NCBI GenBank assembly: GCA_949752735.1
Contig: OX457037.1
Location: forward strand, 1,510,001-1,574,000
Origin: Lumbricus terrestris
Lineage: Eukaryota; Annelida; Clitellata; Crassiclitellata; Lumbricidae
Direction of reading: 5' to 3'
DNA: 64,000 bases
In this document: positions 32,963-44,225 of the stretch, in pieces
Position numbering within the stretch: position 1 is the first letter of the stretch
How the letters are laid out: the number at the start of each line of letters is the position of its first letter
Position numbers and translations under genes: made by a program
Notes under the pieces: generated by a model
Seen by the model: the letters and a program-made list of their open reading frames with translations, nothing else
Told to the model about the DNA's origin: nothing
The model's database searches: none

Positions 32963-32989
32963 TAGTGAAGGCCATGTCTTTCTATTAGA

Positions 32990-33208
32990 CCTATAGGACA
33001 AAAGCTCGGCATGGTTACGGGGGACCCACGTGAAACTTCTTTCCTGTACCAACGTATTTCTTTAACGATACAACGTTTTAACGCGATCGCATTCCGGGGC
33101 ACTTTCGACAATCAAGACAACGAAGAGTAGGGTCATTCTGGACTAGTTTTTAACCAATAGTTAGTAATGAAGTCCCTGAGGGATCCTAAATACCTCGGGG
33201 CAAAAAAA
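32990..33208 (+). mobile_element. Truncated non-LTR retrotransposon copy 2
   Basis: Frame LYQRISLTIQRFNAIAFRGT then FDNQDNEE and stop at about 33129. Then TGAGGGATCCTAAATACCTC and a short A-rich tail. Same family as copy 1. Confidence 0.68.
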
Positions 33209-33224
33209 ATAATCATGATCAACC

Positions 33225-33495
33225 ACAATTTAACCTCATGCTGAACGACATCATGTGGCGCGCCTTAAGAAGAGCAAATATTCCATCCCAGAAGGAACCG
33301 CTAGGTCTCACCAGGGAAGACGGAAAGCGACCGTACGGCGGGAGCCGCGTGACGCTTATTCCCTGGTCATGTGGAAGATGTCTCACTTGGGATATGACAA
33401 TGTCAGACACCTTTGCGGCATCGCATCTAGCAGCAACATCTGCAGGAGCGGGCGAGGCCGCAAACCAGGCAGCCGTCGCCAAAAGATCAAAGTAG
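33225..33495 (+). mobile_element. Truncated non-LTR retrotransposon copy 3 (DGKRP domain)
   Basis: Frame starting LNDIMWRALRRANIPSQKEP, then GLTREDGKRP, LIPWSCGRCLTWDMTMSDTF and AASHLAATSAGAGEAANQ. This LND...KEP.GL...DGKRP...PW..G..L.WD motif chain is a recurring C-terminal domain in invertebrate non-LTR ORFs; I identify it by pattern memory only. Ends at a stop near 33495. Confidence 0.6.
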
Positions 33496-34165
33496 TAGTA
33501 GTAGCCTATATTCGTTTTAATTTCAAAGACAATCAGGGTGACATACCGCACCAAGTTACAGGTCAGAGAGGTAAAATTATACACAGCAGTAATAATAAAG
33601 CTTAGTAATAATAAGTAAGTATATTGTTTAAAGTACCAGCTGCAAAACGCACTCTGGTTTACAAGCATATAAAAAATATATATATATATATAAAAAACAT
33701 GACACATAAAAAACAAATACAAGACAAATCTGGCAGCCATCAACGGCGCCAATCATATAGTTCAAGCATTTTCAGTGCCTAGAGACTAGTAGGGAGCCGA
33801 GGAGCGAAGAACAGCGACGGGCAGCACAACGCTGGAAACGTGGCACTACTACGGCACGGTTTTCGGTTGTTGTTAATAAGATCCTTTCTTTTCCCATTCA
33901 TGTGGGCAATCGTTCGGCTATCGATAAGGACGAACCAATAATAACGAAACTGGAACCCCTTGATGTTGAGCGTGATGGACCAGTCCAAAACGGAGAGACG
34001 CTTGGCGAGGGTTCAACGTCAAAATTTACAATCCATATACCGTCCAAACGCTTACGACACAGATGAAGAAAAGTCAGAAACTCGATACTCGACATCAGTA
34101 AATATTCGAATATTTGAAAAAGAACTAGCGAGTTTCGCCACAGACGTAAAAATCTGCCATAACAA
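33496..34165. other. Unassigned AT-rich interval
   Basis: No element boundary recognised. An open frame from 33960 is fused by chance to the retrotransposon frame that follows. Confidence 0.4.
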
Positions 34166-34494
34166 CAGAAAGGCAAGATTGTCCGCCATATTGACAGACG
34201 ACCATAGAGCTATCAAAGTAGGCTACATCGCAGTCACTCGGACCCATGCCTTCGTGGCAGTGGCATTGGAATCCGGCGGTTCTTGGAGCTCGGAGGGATT
34301 AGAGTCACTAGACTTTGTTTTAGACCTGGGACGAGGGTTGACCGAGGCAACTCAGGACAGACTCGAGACAAGTTGCCTTCTTCAAAGAATCTCGGTGGCA
34401 GTCCAGCGGGGGAACGCCATCTGCTTCCCTTCCACATTGCCTTTGTACCAACGCTATATAATCCGACAGTTGTATAGTAATAATAATAATAATA

Positions 34495-34556
<62 letters not shown>
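34166..34556 (+). mobile_element. Truncated non-LTR retrotransposon copy 4 with (AAT)n tail
   Basis: Frame THAFVAVALESGGSW then GLESLDFVLDLGRGLTEATQ and LLQRISVAVQRGNAICF, followed by a run of about 80 bp of AAT units (34477-34554). Matches the QRIS..IQR.NA signature of copies 1 and 2. Confidence 0.65.
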
Positions 34557-35079
34557 TGGTTGCAAGATCCATATGATCGGGCACGACTAAAGGCCTCAAT
34601 GGCACCACACGCCTACCTCTGACTGGCTACACGCCCTTCCACTGACCGCTTTCGATCTCCGTCTGGGTGCGGCCATAATGTGCAAGCCGCACTGCCGTCA
34701 TAGGCAAGAACCACGTAACTCAATATTTGGCCGTTTTGAGTTAGATGCAGTTTCCGCATCTATTAATGGTCCTACACCTTGGAAAAAATTGAGAAACTCC
34801 TATCTCGATTCCATCACAGGGAACCAGCGTGTGTGAAAACCACGTATCTCCAGAAACCGCATGGCATCATAAGCAAGAACCACGTATCTTGAGTTACGTT
34901 GTTTTTGCTTAGTATGATATGGCGTTATTCGCAGATACATACTAAGCAAGAACCACGTATCTTCATTTTGCGTTGTTTTTGACTTGTCTTATATTTATAT
35001 GAAACTGCTAAAGCTAAAAGAGGTGAGTAAGAGACATCTCCGAAATAGAAATTTTCTGTTTGAATATTTCATGCCTGAT

Positions 35080-36437
35080 AGCTGTGCAAACTGGTTTTAT
35101 ACTTTGTAAACTTGTTTTATATCTCTTAAAATGTTATATGAGTACTGTACAAACTGGTTTCACGACTACACAAACTGGTTTCATATCGTTTGAAATAATG
35201 TCTGATAGCTGTACAAACTCGTTTCACAGCTGTACAAATGGTTTTGTATATTTTAAAATAATGTCTGATAGCTATACAAACTGATTTGGAAGCTGTACAA
35301 ACTGGTTTTGCAGTTGTGAAAACTAGATTTCATATTTTTCAAATGTTGCCTGAGAACTGCATAAACTGATTTCATAGCGTTCGAAATGATTCCTGATTGC
35401 CGTGCAAACTGTTTTTACAGCTGCACAAACTGATTTGGTCTTATATAATTATGTCTAACCGCTGTAAAACTGGCTTCACCGCTGTAAAGACTGGTTTTTC
35501 GGCTGCATTAACTGGTTTCATATATATTAAAATTCTGTATGCCAGTTGTGAAAATTGGTCCCGCAGCTGTACAAATTGATTTCATTTCATTTTAAATAAT
35601 ATTTGATGCCTACAAACTGGTTTCGCTGCTGTGCAGACTTGTTTCTTATCTTTAGAAGAATGCCTGACAAATGTACAAACTTGTTTCACATTATGTGCAA
35701 ACTGGTTTCGTATATTTTAAAATAATGTCTTTTATCTGTACAAACTGGTTTAACAGCTGCAGAAACTGTTTCGCATCTTATAAAATAATGTCTGATAGCT
35801 GTACAAACTGGTTTCGCTGCTTAAAACTGGTTTTATGGTTGTGCAAACTGGTTTCGTATCTTCAAAAATGTTGTCTGAGAGCTGTGCAAACTGGTGTCAC
35901 AGAAGTACAACTGGTTTTTTTCTTTAGGATAATGCCTGACAGCTGCGCAAACTGGTTTCATAGCTGCACAAACGGGTTTCACATCTGTACAAACTGGTTT
36001 CATATCTTTAAAAATGTTACCCCGATAGCTGTGCAAACCGATTTTGACAGCTGTGCAAACTTGTTTGGTCTCTTAAAACTATCTCTAATAGACGTAAAAC
36101 TTGTTTCAGCGTTGTACAAACTGGTCCCACGGCTGCACAAACTGGTTTAATATCATTTAAATTTTGTCTGACAGCTGTGCAAACTGATTTCACAGCTGTA
36201 CAAGCTGGTTTCATATAATTTAAAATAATGTCTGATACTATAAAAAGTGGTTTCGGAGATGTGTACAAACTGGTTTCGTATCATAAAAAATGCCTGATTA
36301 CTGAACAAACTGGTTTTAGAGCTACAAAACTAGTTTCTTATTTTCTAATATTATATCCGGTGGCTGTACAAACTGGCTAACGCCGTTGTACAGACTCGTG
36401 TTGTATATTTAAAATAATGCCTGATACCCGTGCAAAC
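35080..36437. repeat. ACAAACTGGTTT degenerate minisatellite
   Basis: Irregular tandem phrases (CTGTACAAACTGGTTTCATA and ATAATGTCTGATAG spacers). Open frames reading TNWF / QTGF on both strands are repeat artefacts. Confidence 0.88.
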
Positions 36438-37879
36438 CAGGGCCGTTTTAAGGAGTTTTGGGGCCCTAGGCACAAACCCTAATCCTAAACATATCCACGA
36501 GTCTAATCTACTCTAGCCAAATCAAGGTTTCTGGGGACGGAGAACAAGTATTTACACACACATTTTTGTCGGTCGATTGCTCGAGACGTGTAGCGCCGAG
36601 ACGGGAGGGCTATGGGAAAGGAATGTCCGAATGTGTCCCTCCATGAAGTCAGAAATTGTTGAATTTTCACATTGCATTTTAAGCTGCCATCTTTAAAAAA
36701 TTGCTCAACATTCGCAGTGCTGACATGCCTAGTCTAAGACTTCTATGATTGTTCTTGCAATTATAATAATTCCTTATTCAGTTTCCACATTGTAATGATA
36801 GGCCACATGCAGCATTGTAAGCTGGGATCTAAGCAAAATTACAGATTATTATTTCAGTGCTGATTACAAGAGTGGTTGAAAGTTTCAATAAAATTAATAT
36901 AATTATTATTACAATCATAATTTCTTGACGTATCAAATTCAGCAACTCAGTTCTGCTGCTTCTGGACCATTAGGCCAACAGCATAATAGGCCTAGTAGCC
37001 TAACGAATAACTGCAGACAGATCTAGGCTATAATTATATAAGACCTACTTTCTTGCATTGGAATTGACTTATTCCCGCGCGTTGCTAAAAAGGCTTGTAT
37101 TGTTGACCATGGAGGATAGGCCTACAGTTCTCGGAATTGCCACAAATGTTACACAAACCAAGGAAGAACCGCCAAAATCTGGAAGTCATGTAGTAGGCCT
37201 AATGATGCTGTCTTACTAAGTGTTCAAGTAACAAAACCTTTTTAAATTTCGACAGTTTTAAATTTGAAAGGTAGCACTAAAAAGTCGAAAATTGGTTTTA
37301 CAAAAATAGTACTTGTACAAATATTAACAGTAAATTATACTCATTGTAAGATGATTGTATCATATTATTACATTAATAGATTTTATCGTCATAATATCAT
37401 ACAATAGTAAATAATATCACGGTATATTACTAGAGTTCGTGTATTATACAATAATTTAAGCAGCAATTCAAACTTATAATTTGGTCAAATGTTTTGGGTA
37501 GTCATTTCTGGGTGAAGTTCCTTCCACACTGGGAGATGCTTAGATTAAACACTAAACGTAACCCGATTCCCGTCTCAAACTCTCAGTCTCAGATATAGAG
37601 TGCCGGTACTCTATTCATGCCTTCTATGGGCATGTGTGTCATTTTGTTACGTTTATTAATATTGATAGAAGAACCTAGGCCTATACACAGCTAGAGCACA
37701 TCAATCTTTGTATTACAAGTGTACTGTGTAAAATAAATTTAAGCTTAGCACACGTTAAAGTTCGTATAACATGTTGCTAATTTGTTATGCAATGTAGCAT
37801 TTTGGGTCGCCGCGGGGCCCCCCTGTTGCGCGGGGCCCTAGGCCCGGGCCTCGCGGGCCTGTGCCTTAAAACGGCTCTG
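36438..37879. mobile_element. hAT-like element (CAGGGCCGTTTTAAGG ends)
   Basis: 1442 bp. Ends CAGGGCCGTTTTAAGG and, reversed, CAGAGCCGTTTTAAGG, with GGGGCCCTAGGC next to both. Perfect 8-bp duplication GTGCAAAC (36430-36437, 37880-37887) in the minisatellite. No transposase frame. Confidence 0.92.
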
Positions 37880-38735
37880 GTGCAAACTGGTTTCACAGCT
37901 GTACAAACTAGTCTAATAGCTACACAAACTGGTTCCGACTATCTTTTACATAATATCGGATCAATATCTGAGTAAATTACTGCATTGTTCCACAATAAAA
38001 CACGATTTTATGCAGATGCGTTGTTTTTGCCATTTATCGGTTACAATTGCCGGTCTGTAATGCTAAGCAAGAACACACCAACTTACTTAAGTTACTTTTT
38101 TCCATATTTACGAAAAAAAATATTAAAAATTGATTTTTCTATAAAAATGGGTGTATTTTTTTACATTTATTAGTTTATAGCAGAAAAGAATAAACATATT
38201 TTTTCTACTTGGCAGAACAGAATTTAGTCTTTTGCGTTTATCTCAAAACAAGGTTTTTTGAGTTACGTGGTTCTTGCTTATGACGGCAGCGCACTCGTCC
38301 GCATGTGGCGCCCTTTTTCAGCAAGGGCTCCCATGGTCTCTCGTGCTCCCTTGGATTCGGTAGACAGGCAAGACACAGCACCATCAACGACCTTGTCTAC
38401 CGAAGTTTTAATAGAGCCGGAGCTCCGCAATCAAGGAGCCGTCGGGACTCGCCAGGTTGGACGGGGAAAAACACGGACGGCCAGACTCTAATAATATTAT
38501 CCCTTGGAGTAACGGACGAGCGTTGATTTGGGACGCGGCCGTGGTGAACACGGTAGGTCTCGAAAACACAACCGAGGTGGGGAGAGTGGCGGAGAAAGCC
38601 GCCACAAGGAACTTACGAAATATGTGGACCTCCGGACATACCTTTTCATCCCGTTATCCGTGGAAACAATGGACCCCACCAACAACGAGGGTCTCGACTT
38701 TCAGTAGCGGCGCCAGAGGGGGCTAGTGGCTAAGC

Positions 38736-38898
38736 CCCTGAAAAAGTCATACATTTTTGCATGTAAAAATGACATTTTTCCACGATAAGCCCCCTCTAAC
38801 AAATGAAATATATATAATTTTGGTGAATTAAAATGGGAAATTTCCATGAGATTTCGACCAAATGACTGAAAACAGGTCGTGAGAATGAAAATGGAAAA

Positions 38899-38977
<79 letters not shown>

Positions 38978-39011
38978 ATGTCTCTCTCTCTTTCTCTCTC
39001 TTATCTGTCTG

Positions 39012-39043
<32 letters not shown>

Positions 39044-39967
39044 TGTCTGTCTGTCTCTCTCTCTGTATGTCTGTCTGTCTGTCTCTCTCTCTCTGTCTCT
39101 CTCTTTCTATGTCTGTCTGTCTTTGTCCCTCTGTCTCTTTCTGTCTGTCTTTCTCGTATGACTTAAACCTGCGATTCTAAATACGGTGTTTATTGTCAGT
39201 ATTATTGCCCTCGCTCTTTCTCTTGAGACTTTTCTTGTCTCATAGTGTGTAGGGCCTGTAGGCCTATGTGTGTGTTCGCGCACGAGTGTATAATACTCAA
39301 TAATTATGAATGATTCATATTATTTTAGTACCACGTATCGATATCTATCTAGAACTATTGCTGAAATTATATTGATATAACCTGACCTGGTAACCTCTTT
39401 TATAGCGCCGTTAATGGCGATTGTATTACCAGAGTCTCTAAACCAAGTCATAAGTTTCTTTTATGCAAATCAACACTGCTAGCAGTGCTCCAGTAATTCA
39501 GACGGATCCGACACCCGGGGAATGCTTATTATGTGTCATGTCGCGTTCAGAATGTTGTTTCGGTTGAAATCTCTGTCAACAGATCACCGACATAAATCAC
39601 CAAAGTTTAACGTTGAATGGCTGAATGGTCGCCGCAAATGTAATTTACATTTATTGCACTCACCGGGGGCTGAAGAGGTGAAGGCGATTGTTCTTTCACC
39701 TTGCGCAAGGCCGCACGAAATGATATGCATGGGTAAATTATCATCTTTTTCGATTATAATATATTATTATATTTTATTGCAGATAAATCCAAGCAGGTAT
39801 GCATAAATATCCGAACAATCAGTCGAATTGGATTTGTGGCGTAGCTACCATGTGTGCAGTGTGGACAAAACGCACGGGCCAACGAACTCCGGGGGCTCAC
39901 AAAGATTGTTAAATAATTAATCTATCTTAATTTGTAATTCAACTTATTTTTTTGTAACATGTATAGT
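38736..39967. other. Intergenic interval with CT/TCTG microsatellite
   Basis: 38736-38880 contains GGGGGCTAGTGGCTAAGCCCC-like inverted bits of a MITE. 38905-39155 is a (CT)n/(TCTG)n tract. 39836-39910 resembles a GTGGCGTAGCTACCATGTGTGC repeat found again at 40740. No gene seen. Confidence 0.5.
38905..39155. repeat. (CT)n and (TCTG)n microsatellite
   Basis: Long pyrimidine-rich run with interspersed TCTG units. Confidence 0.95.
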
Positions 39968-40120
39968 CATGGACGGAGTTTATAAGGGGCTAGGGGGCTT
40001 ATCCCACCCCCCAAGACGACCCAAATTCATTTTTTACCGTGTAAATGGTACCTTTTCCCTGGGTTAGCCCCCCAAGAAGGTTTTAGCCCCTCCAAGAACG
40101 GAAACCAAACTCCGCCCATG
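39968..40120. mobile_element. hAT-like MITE (CATGGACGGAGTTT ends)
   Basis: 153 bp. Ends CATGGACGGAGTTT and AAACTCCGCCCATG; internal TAGCCCCC / GGGGGCT arms. Flank duplication TGTATAGT / TATATAGT (7 of 8 bases). Confidence 0.78.
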
Positions 40121-40928
40121 TATATAGTTTCTGTGAGAACACTTGCATTATTTATTTAGTCTGCTTTCTCGAATATTTCGTTGCACTCGTTTGAAGTGCA
40201 AGCTAACAACTGTCATAAACTTTGACAGACAGAATGAATGTGTGATGATTTATATCATTCATATTTGTCACTGTTAATTTGCTCACTTGGCCACTCACTT
40301 ATTCATTTAGAGAATTGCTTATGTACAATTAATGTTTTTACGTTGGTAGTCGCTAGAGGCGCTGACATCACCCTATCGCTGCAAAGGCAGGAGAGTGGGC
40401 GAGGTTTTACTCGGGAAAGAGAGGAACTAGAAACTCTGAATTGGCTGCTATAATTATATACATGTATAGCCTACAAGGCGACATCACAAAATAGGTGCCA
40501 AAAAGCAATAAAGACGGGGCAGAGAAAAGCATCTTACACCGTTGAGCGAGCATTTGAAAAATCCTCTCCCAGTCACCCTATGGTTTTTTGGGGGTGAGAA
40601 TCCGGTTGCTATTATATTTTCACCTTCTAGCAAAAGACTAGCATGTTTTATATAACAATTGTGCTCCTGGGCCATGATAGAACGATGTGTGTTGGGCTAA
40701 AGAAACTTTCCTGAGTTTGACCCAAGTTAGTAGACCCGGTGGCGTAGCTACCATGTGTGCAATGTGTGCAAAGCACACGGGCCCACGACCTCCAGGGGCC
40801 CACAGAGATTGTTGAATTATTAGCCTATATTAATTTAGTAATTCACATATTTGTGACAGATGTAGTTTCCGTGAACATACACTTGCATTAGGCTACGTCG
40901 CTACTTTACTGACGCCTGTCAACCGCCC

Positions 40929-41078
<150 letters not shown>

Positions 41079-41239
41079 CAGGGCTATTATACTGAATTCT
41101 CTTAACTTGCGTTTTTCGTCTCGAGTCATGACGGTCAAAATTTGATTGCACAATTACATTAATGTGTGTGAACGACAATAATACTAAAATTTGATTGCGC
41201 AACTACGCTAATGTGTGCGAGCGACAATAAGTACCCTAC

Positions 41240-41618
41240 TGGTTTAATTCAATTTTTTAAGTTGAGAACAGCGACCTTTTGTTGGGTTTGAAATATTTGG
41301 ATGAAATCTGGCTATCATTTGTAAATATGAATTGTCTTTAATCCTGTAAAATTTCATTTCGATATTCTTACTTCTGACCAAGATATTAGCAAAAAGCTAA
41401 AAAAAATTGCGTTTCGTTTTTGAATCGTCAAAAAACGAGGGGTGACCTCGCTAAAAGTGATATAACTTTTGTTCTGTTTGAAATATTTTGTTGAAATTTG
41501 ACCATTGCACGTAAATATGAATTGCCTTTAAGACTGTAAAGTTTCATTTAAAAATTCTTACGTTTATCCAGGATATGGGCTAAAAACCGTAGGGGTTACT
41601 TTTTTATGGCCCACCCTG
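41240..41618. mobile_element. Mariner-like terminal region upstream of gene C
   Basis: Right end reversed CAGGGTGGGCCATAAAAAAG next to TA. Two tandem related segments (TTTGAAATATTTGG and TTTGAAATATTTTG with following sequence) about 190 bp apart. Homologous to the right end of the mariner-like element at 17560-17775 before gene B, so it was present in the duplicated unit. Confidence 0.65.
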
Positions 41619-41648
41619 TACATGTACATCATACGATTGGCCCTTGTC

Positions 41649-42885
41649 CAGTGGCGTAGCAAGGTTTAGGGGGGCCTTTGCGGAGGGCTTTCGTAGTGGA
41701 CCCTTCAATGCTTGAACCTCAAGATATCAAACATTAAGGTTGTGTACAAGCGCCTAGCTTTTGCGATAAGCTTAGACTACATGTATTTGCAGAGGCCTAG
41801 CTCACACTCGAAATTAAATTTTAAAATTAACTTATTTCAATATTATTATTTTTTCCCGTTTGGCTCTATACGACATTTTTTTATTTCTTTAGGCTGCCAG
41901 AGTAGCCTTCTGAGCAAAATATATCGGTAAACATTGTTTCCTCTCTTATAGTATAAATTATAACCATCCACACTGAAATTTTATCAAACAGTTGGGTTAT
42001 TTGACTTAAAAAGAAACCATGTAATAAATTGGTTTAATGTGAAGCTAATCAACTTTGGTTACTAAGATACCGGTAAGTCTAAAAGAATAATTAAAAAATT
42101 CGGAAATGCTGAAAATGTTCGCTTTAATTGGCGAATACCTTAGGGAGAATTCTCTTGCGCAAAAACAATTGAGATGCCTCCGTTCCAGAACTCTGTTGTA
42201 AAGTAACTGGCATATACCACCATTGTTTTCAAAATGCCTCTCTGCCCGGTGTCGATATTCGAAGCCACCACCACCTCAGCATTGATCAAACTGAATTCAA
42301 TTCTGTCACCACTCACCAGGCTTGATGAAGGCATCTGGGTCTTGTGCAGTCTGCACAATCTATTCCCGCGCCACGGTTGCATATGGATTTGATCATTTGA
42401 ATATATTCTGATTATTCTTAAAGTAAAAATGTACTTGACTGCGGGGCCCCTCTACAGCCGGTAGACCCTGTGCACTGTACACTGTGTACAGGTTGCACGA
42501 CCTATTGCTACACCAATGCCTCCCAGTCTGATGTAGCCTAATCTTTACAAGCACGCTCTCTGCACGCATAAATCCGGATATTTTTGCATTTTGGCGGTCT
42601 TCTTTACACGCTCTTCTTGTGCTTGACGCTTAGCAGCGCCGCTTAAATAAGACTTAGGCATAACTTGGGGAACAGAAAGAGAGTGCCGCACGAGAATTAA
42701 AAAGTATACTATTTCCAAATTAACCCAAAAAATTATTTAGTGCGTACTGTGTACGCTGTACCTGTAGGTTTGAATACATTCTGAATATCCTTAAGGTACA
42801 AAAATTGACTCTGACCCAGGGGGCCCTTGAGAGCCGGGGGCCCTTGTGCACTGCACAAGCTGCACAACCTATTGCTACGCCACTG
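41649..42885. mobile_element. hAT-like element (CAGTGGCGTAGC ends)
   Basis: 1237 bp. Ends CAGTGGCGTAGCAAGG and ATTGCTACGCCACTG, perfect 8-bp duplication CCCTTGTC (41641-41648, 42886-42893). Gene B's upstream block shows the uninterrupted site (CGCTCTCGTTCAAG). No transposase frame. Confidence 0.92.
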
Positions 42886-43468
42886 CCCTTGTCCAACATT
42901 TATTCGGATAGTCTGTTTCTCATGAGGCATTGAGGCAAACGCATGGGTCTATGCGATTGACGAACTCAAAGTATAAACTCTTTCCAATAATTATATTTTA
43001 ATCTGTCCATCGACTGAATTTTTAAATTAAAAGCATGACCCAGATTTTGGAGAAGTTGTGGTTGATGACCGGTTTTTATTGATTGAAACTCAACCATGAG
43101 CATCAAGTCCAGGGAGGATAGAACTGCTAGTTATTTGATTAATGTTCATCCCTGCCACCACGTGTCGTCTGCATAGGTCTACATTATAATACCGTAATTA
43201 TGCGAGTTCCAAATAATATGCTAAACCGATTCCAGCAGACCAGTTAGGTCCTGTTGTTTAGTTGCTATGATCATTCTGGTATTTCAAGCAAACGATTTAT
43301 TTAGACTAACCACGATACACGATATTGTTTTACATAGCAATAGGCATTTAAAACTTTACGCTGTTGATTATCATAATTATTTCAAAGGTCTTGATTATTG
43401 TCAAGTTCACAACGGTTCAACACCATCGCAATAAAACAGGAGTAATGAAATTCGTATTTGTGTGTCAC

Positions 43469-44055
43469 CAGAGACGGATCCAGGGGGCTAATCCGGCCAT
43501 GGCCCCATAGGTGGAGACCTAGTGGGGTCAGGGGGGACGGTCCCCCCAATGGAGGTGTCCCCCAATCGTTGAGCGCCACGACTAAAAAAGGGTCAGCAAC
43601 TTTTTGGCGGCGAAAATAGGAAAAATTTCGTCGAAATTTCACCGGATGACTAAAAATAGGTCGCCAGACATATTGTCCGCCAAAGGATGTAAATTTTTCG
43701 GCGACACTCAGCCATTCGTCCGTCAAAAAATCTCGAGTCTTTCCGTCCCCCAAGTCTCCGTCCAGGTCTCCGCCCATGAATGGCCTCCCCCATTTGGAAA
43801 ATTCTTCATTTCTCGCCAGCCATTTTGGCGTGGAAAGTGGACGTGCCCCCATCAGTTCAGCAGACCTTTTAAAAAAGTAAAAAGGTCATCAGCTTTGTGA
43901 AAATGGTTTTCTGGGAGATGGTCCCTTTTTGCCCGAAATTATTTTGGCCGAATGACTACAAAAAGAAGAAGGTAACCAGATTTTACAGATGAAATATTTC
44001 TTTCACAATACCGAAAAATTTGGCTCCCCTTCGAAACGTTCTGGATCCGCCACTG
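43469..44055. mobile_element. hAT-like element just upstream of the gene C TATA box
   Basis: 587 bp. Ends CAGAGACGGATCCAGG and, reversed, CAGTGGCGGATCCAGAAC; perfect 8-bp duplication TGTGTCAC (43461-43468, 44056-44063). Gene B has the empty site TTTGTGTGTCACTATGCAAG. Ends 34 bases before the TATA box. Confidence 0.93.
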
Positions 44056-44089
44056 TGTGTCACTATGCAAGCAATGTTTTAGCGTCTTC

Positions 44090-44097
44090 TATAAAAA
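44090..44097 (+). promoter_or_regulatory. TATA box of gene C
   Basis: TATAAAAA, 66 bases before the first ATG, same context as gene B. Confidence 0.65.
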
Positions 44098-44155
44098 TGG
44101 ATTCAACAGAGAATAAGCATCTGACAGAAGAGGAACGTTCTGGTCTGCAGTGGTC

Positions 44156-44225
44156 ATGATGGCAAATCTTCAGTTCAAGTTTCTTCTGACGTGTCTTTGC
44201 ATTCTGGTTGCACAAACAACAAAAG
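44156..44225 (+). CDS. Gene C exon 1: signal peptide
   Basis: 70 bases, MMANLQFKFLLTCLCILVA then QTTKG; donor GTATGC at 44226, phase 1. Two residue differences from gene B. Confidence 0.85.

Larger units (their letters stand above)
34694..38287. mobile_element. Fold-back element, CAAGAACCACGTA phrase family, with ACAAACTGGTTT minisatellite
   Basis: About 3594 bp. Ends GCCGTCATAGGCAAGAACC and its complement GGTTCTTGCTTATGACGGC; AAGCAAGAACCACGTATCTT recurs in the left arm (34870, 34944). The interior (35080-36430, resuming at 37880) is about 60 variants of a roughly 21-bp AGCTGTACAAACTGGTTTC phrase. Imperfect flank duplication GCCGCACT / AGCGCACT. Sits inside a retrotransposon ORF and itself hosts a hAT element at 36438. 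Confidence 0.8.
34557..38735 (+). mobile_element. Retrotransposon copy 5, interrupted by a 3.6-kb fold-back element
   Basis: 34557-34693 reads ASMAPHA then, one frame over, SDWLHALPLTAFDLRLGAAI. The frame resumes after the insertion at 38288 with HSTINDLVYRSFNRAG, DGEKHGRP and NNIIPWSNGRALIWDAAVVN. So the same DGKRP-type domain was cut by the fold-back element. Frameshifts are present. Confidence 0.65.
42894..44155 (+). promoter_or_regulatory. Conserved upstream block of gene C
   Basis: Collinear with 17790-18415 before gene B but carries a 587-bp hAT insertion at 43469-44055. The final 100 bases, including the TATA box, are almost identical to gene B. Confidence 0.65.

Noticed and set aside
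33960..34622. 220-codon open frame ending in poly-Asn
   Set aside because: A chance 5' extension fused to a truncated retrotransposon frame and its AAT tail.
35060..36150. Several open frames reading TNWF/QTGF repeats
   Set aside because: They come from the ACAAACTGGTTT phrases in a fold-back element and occur on both strands.
38879..39166. [15 protein letters not shown] open frame
   Set aside because: Translation of a CT/TCTG microsatellite.
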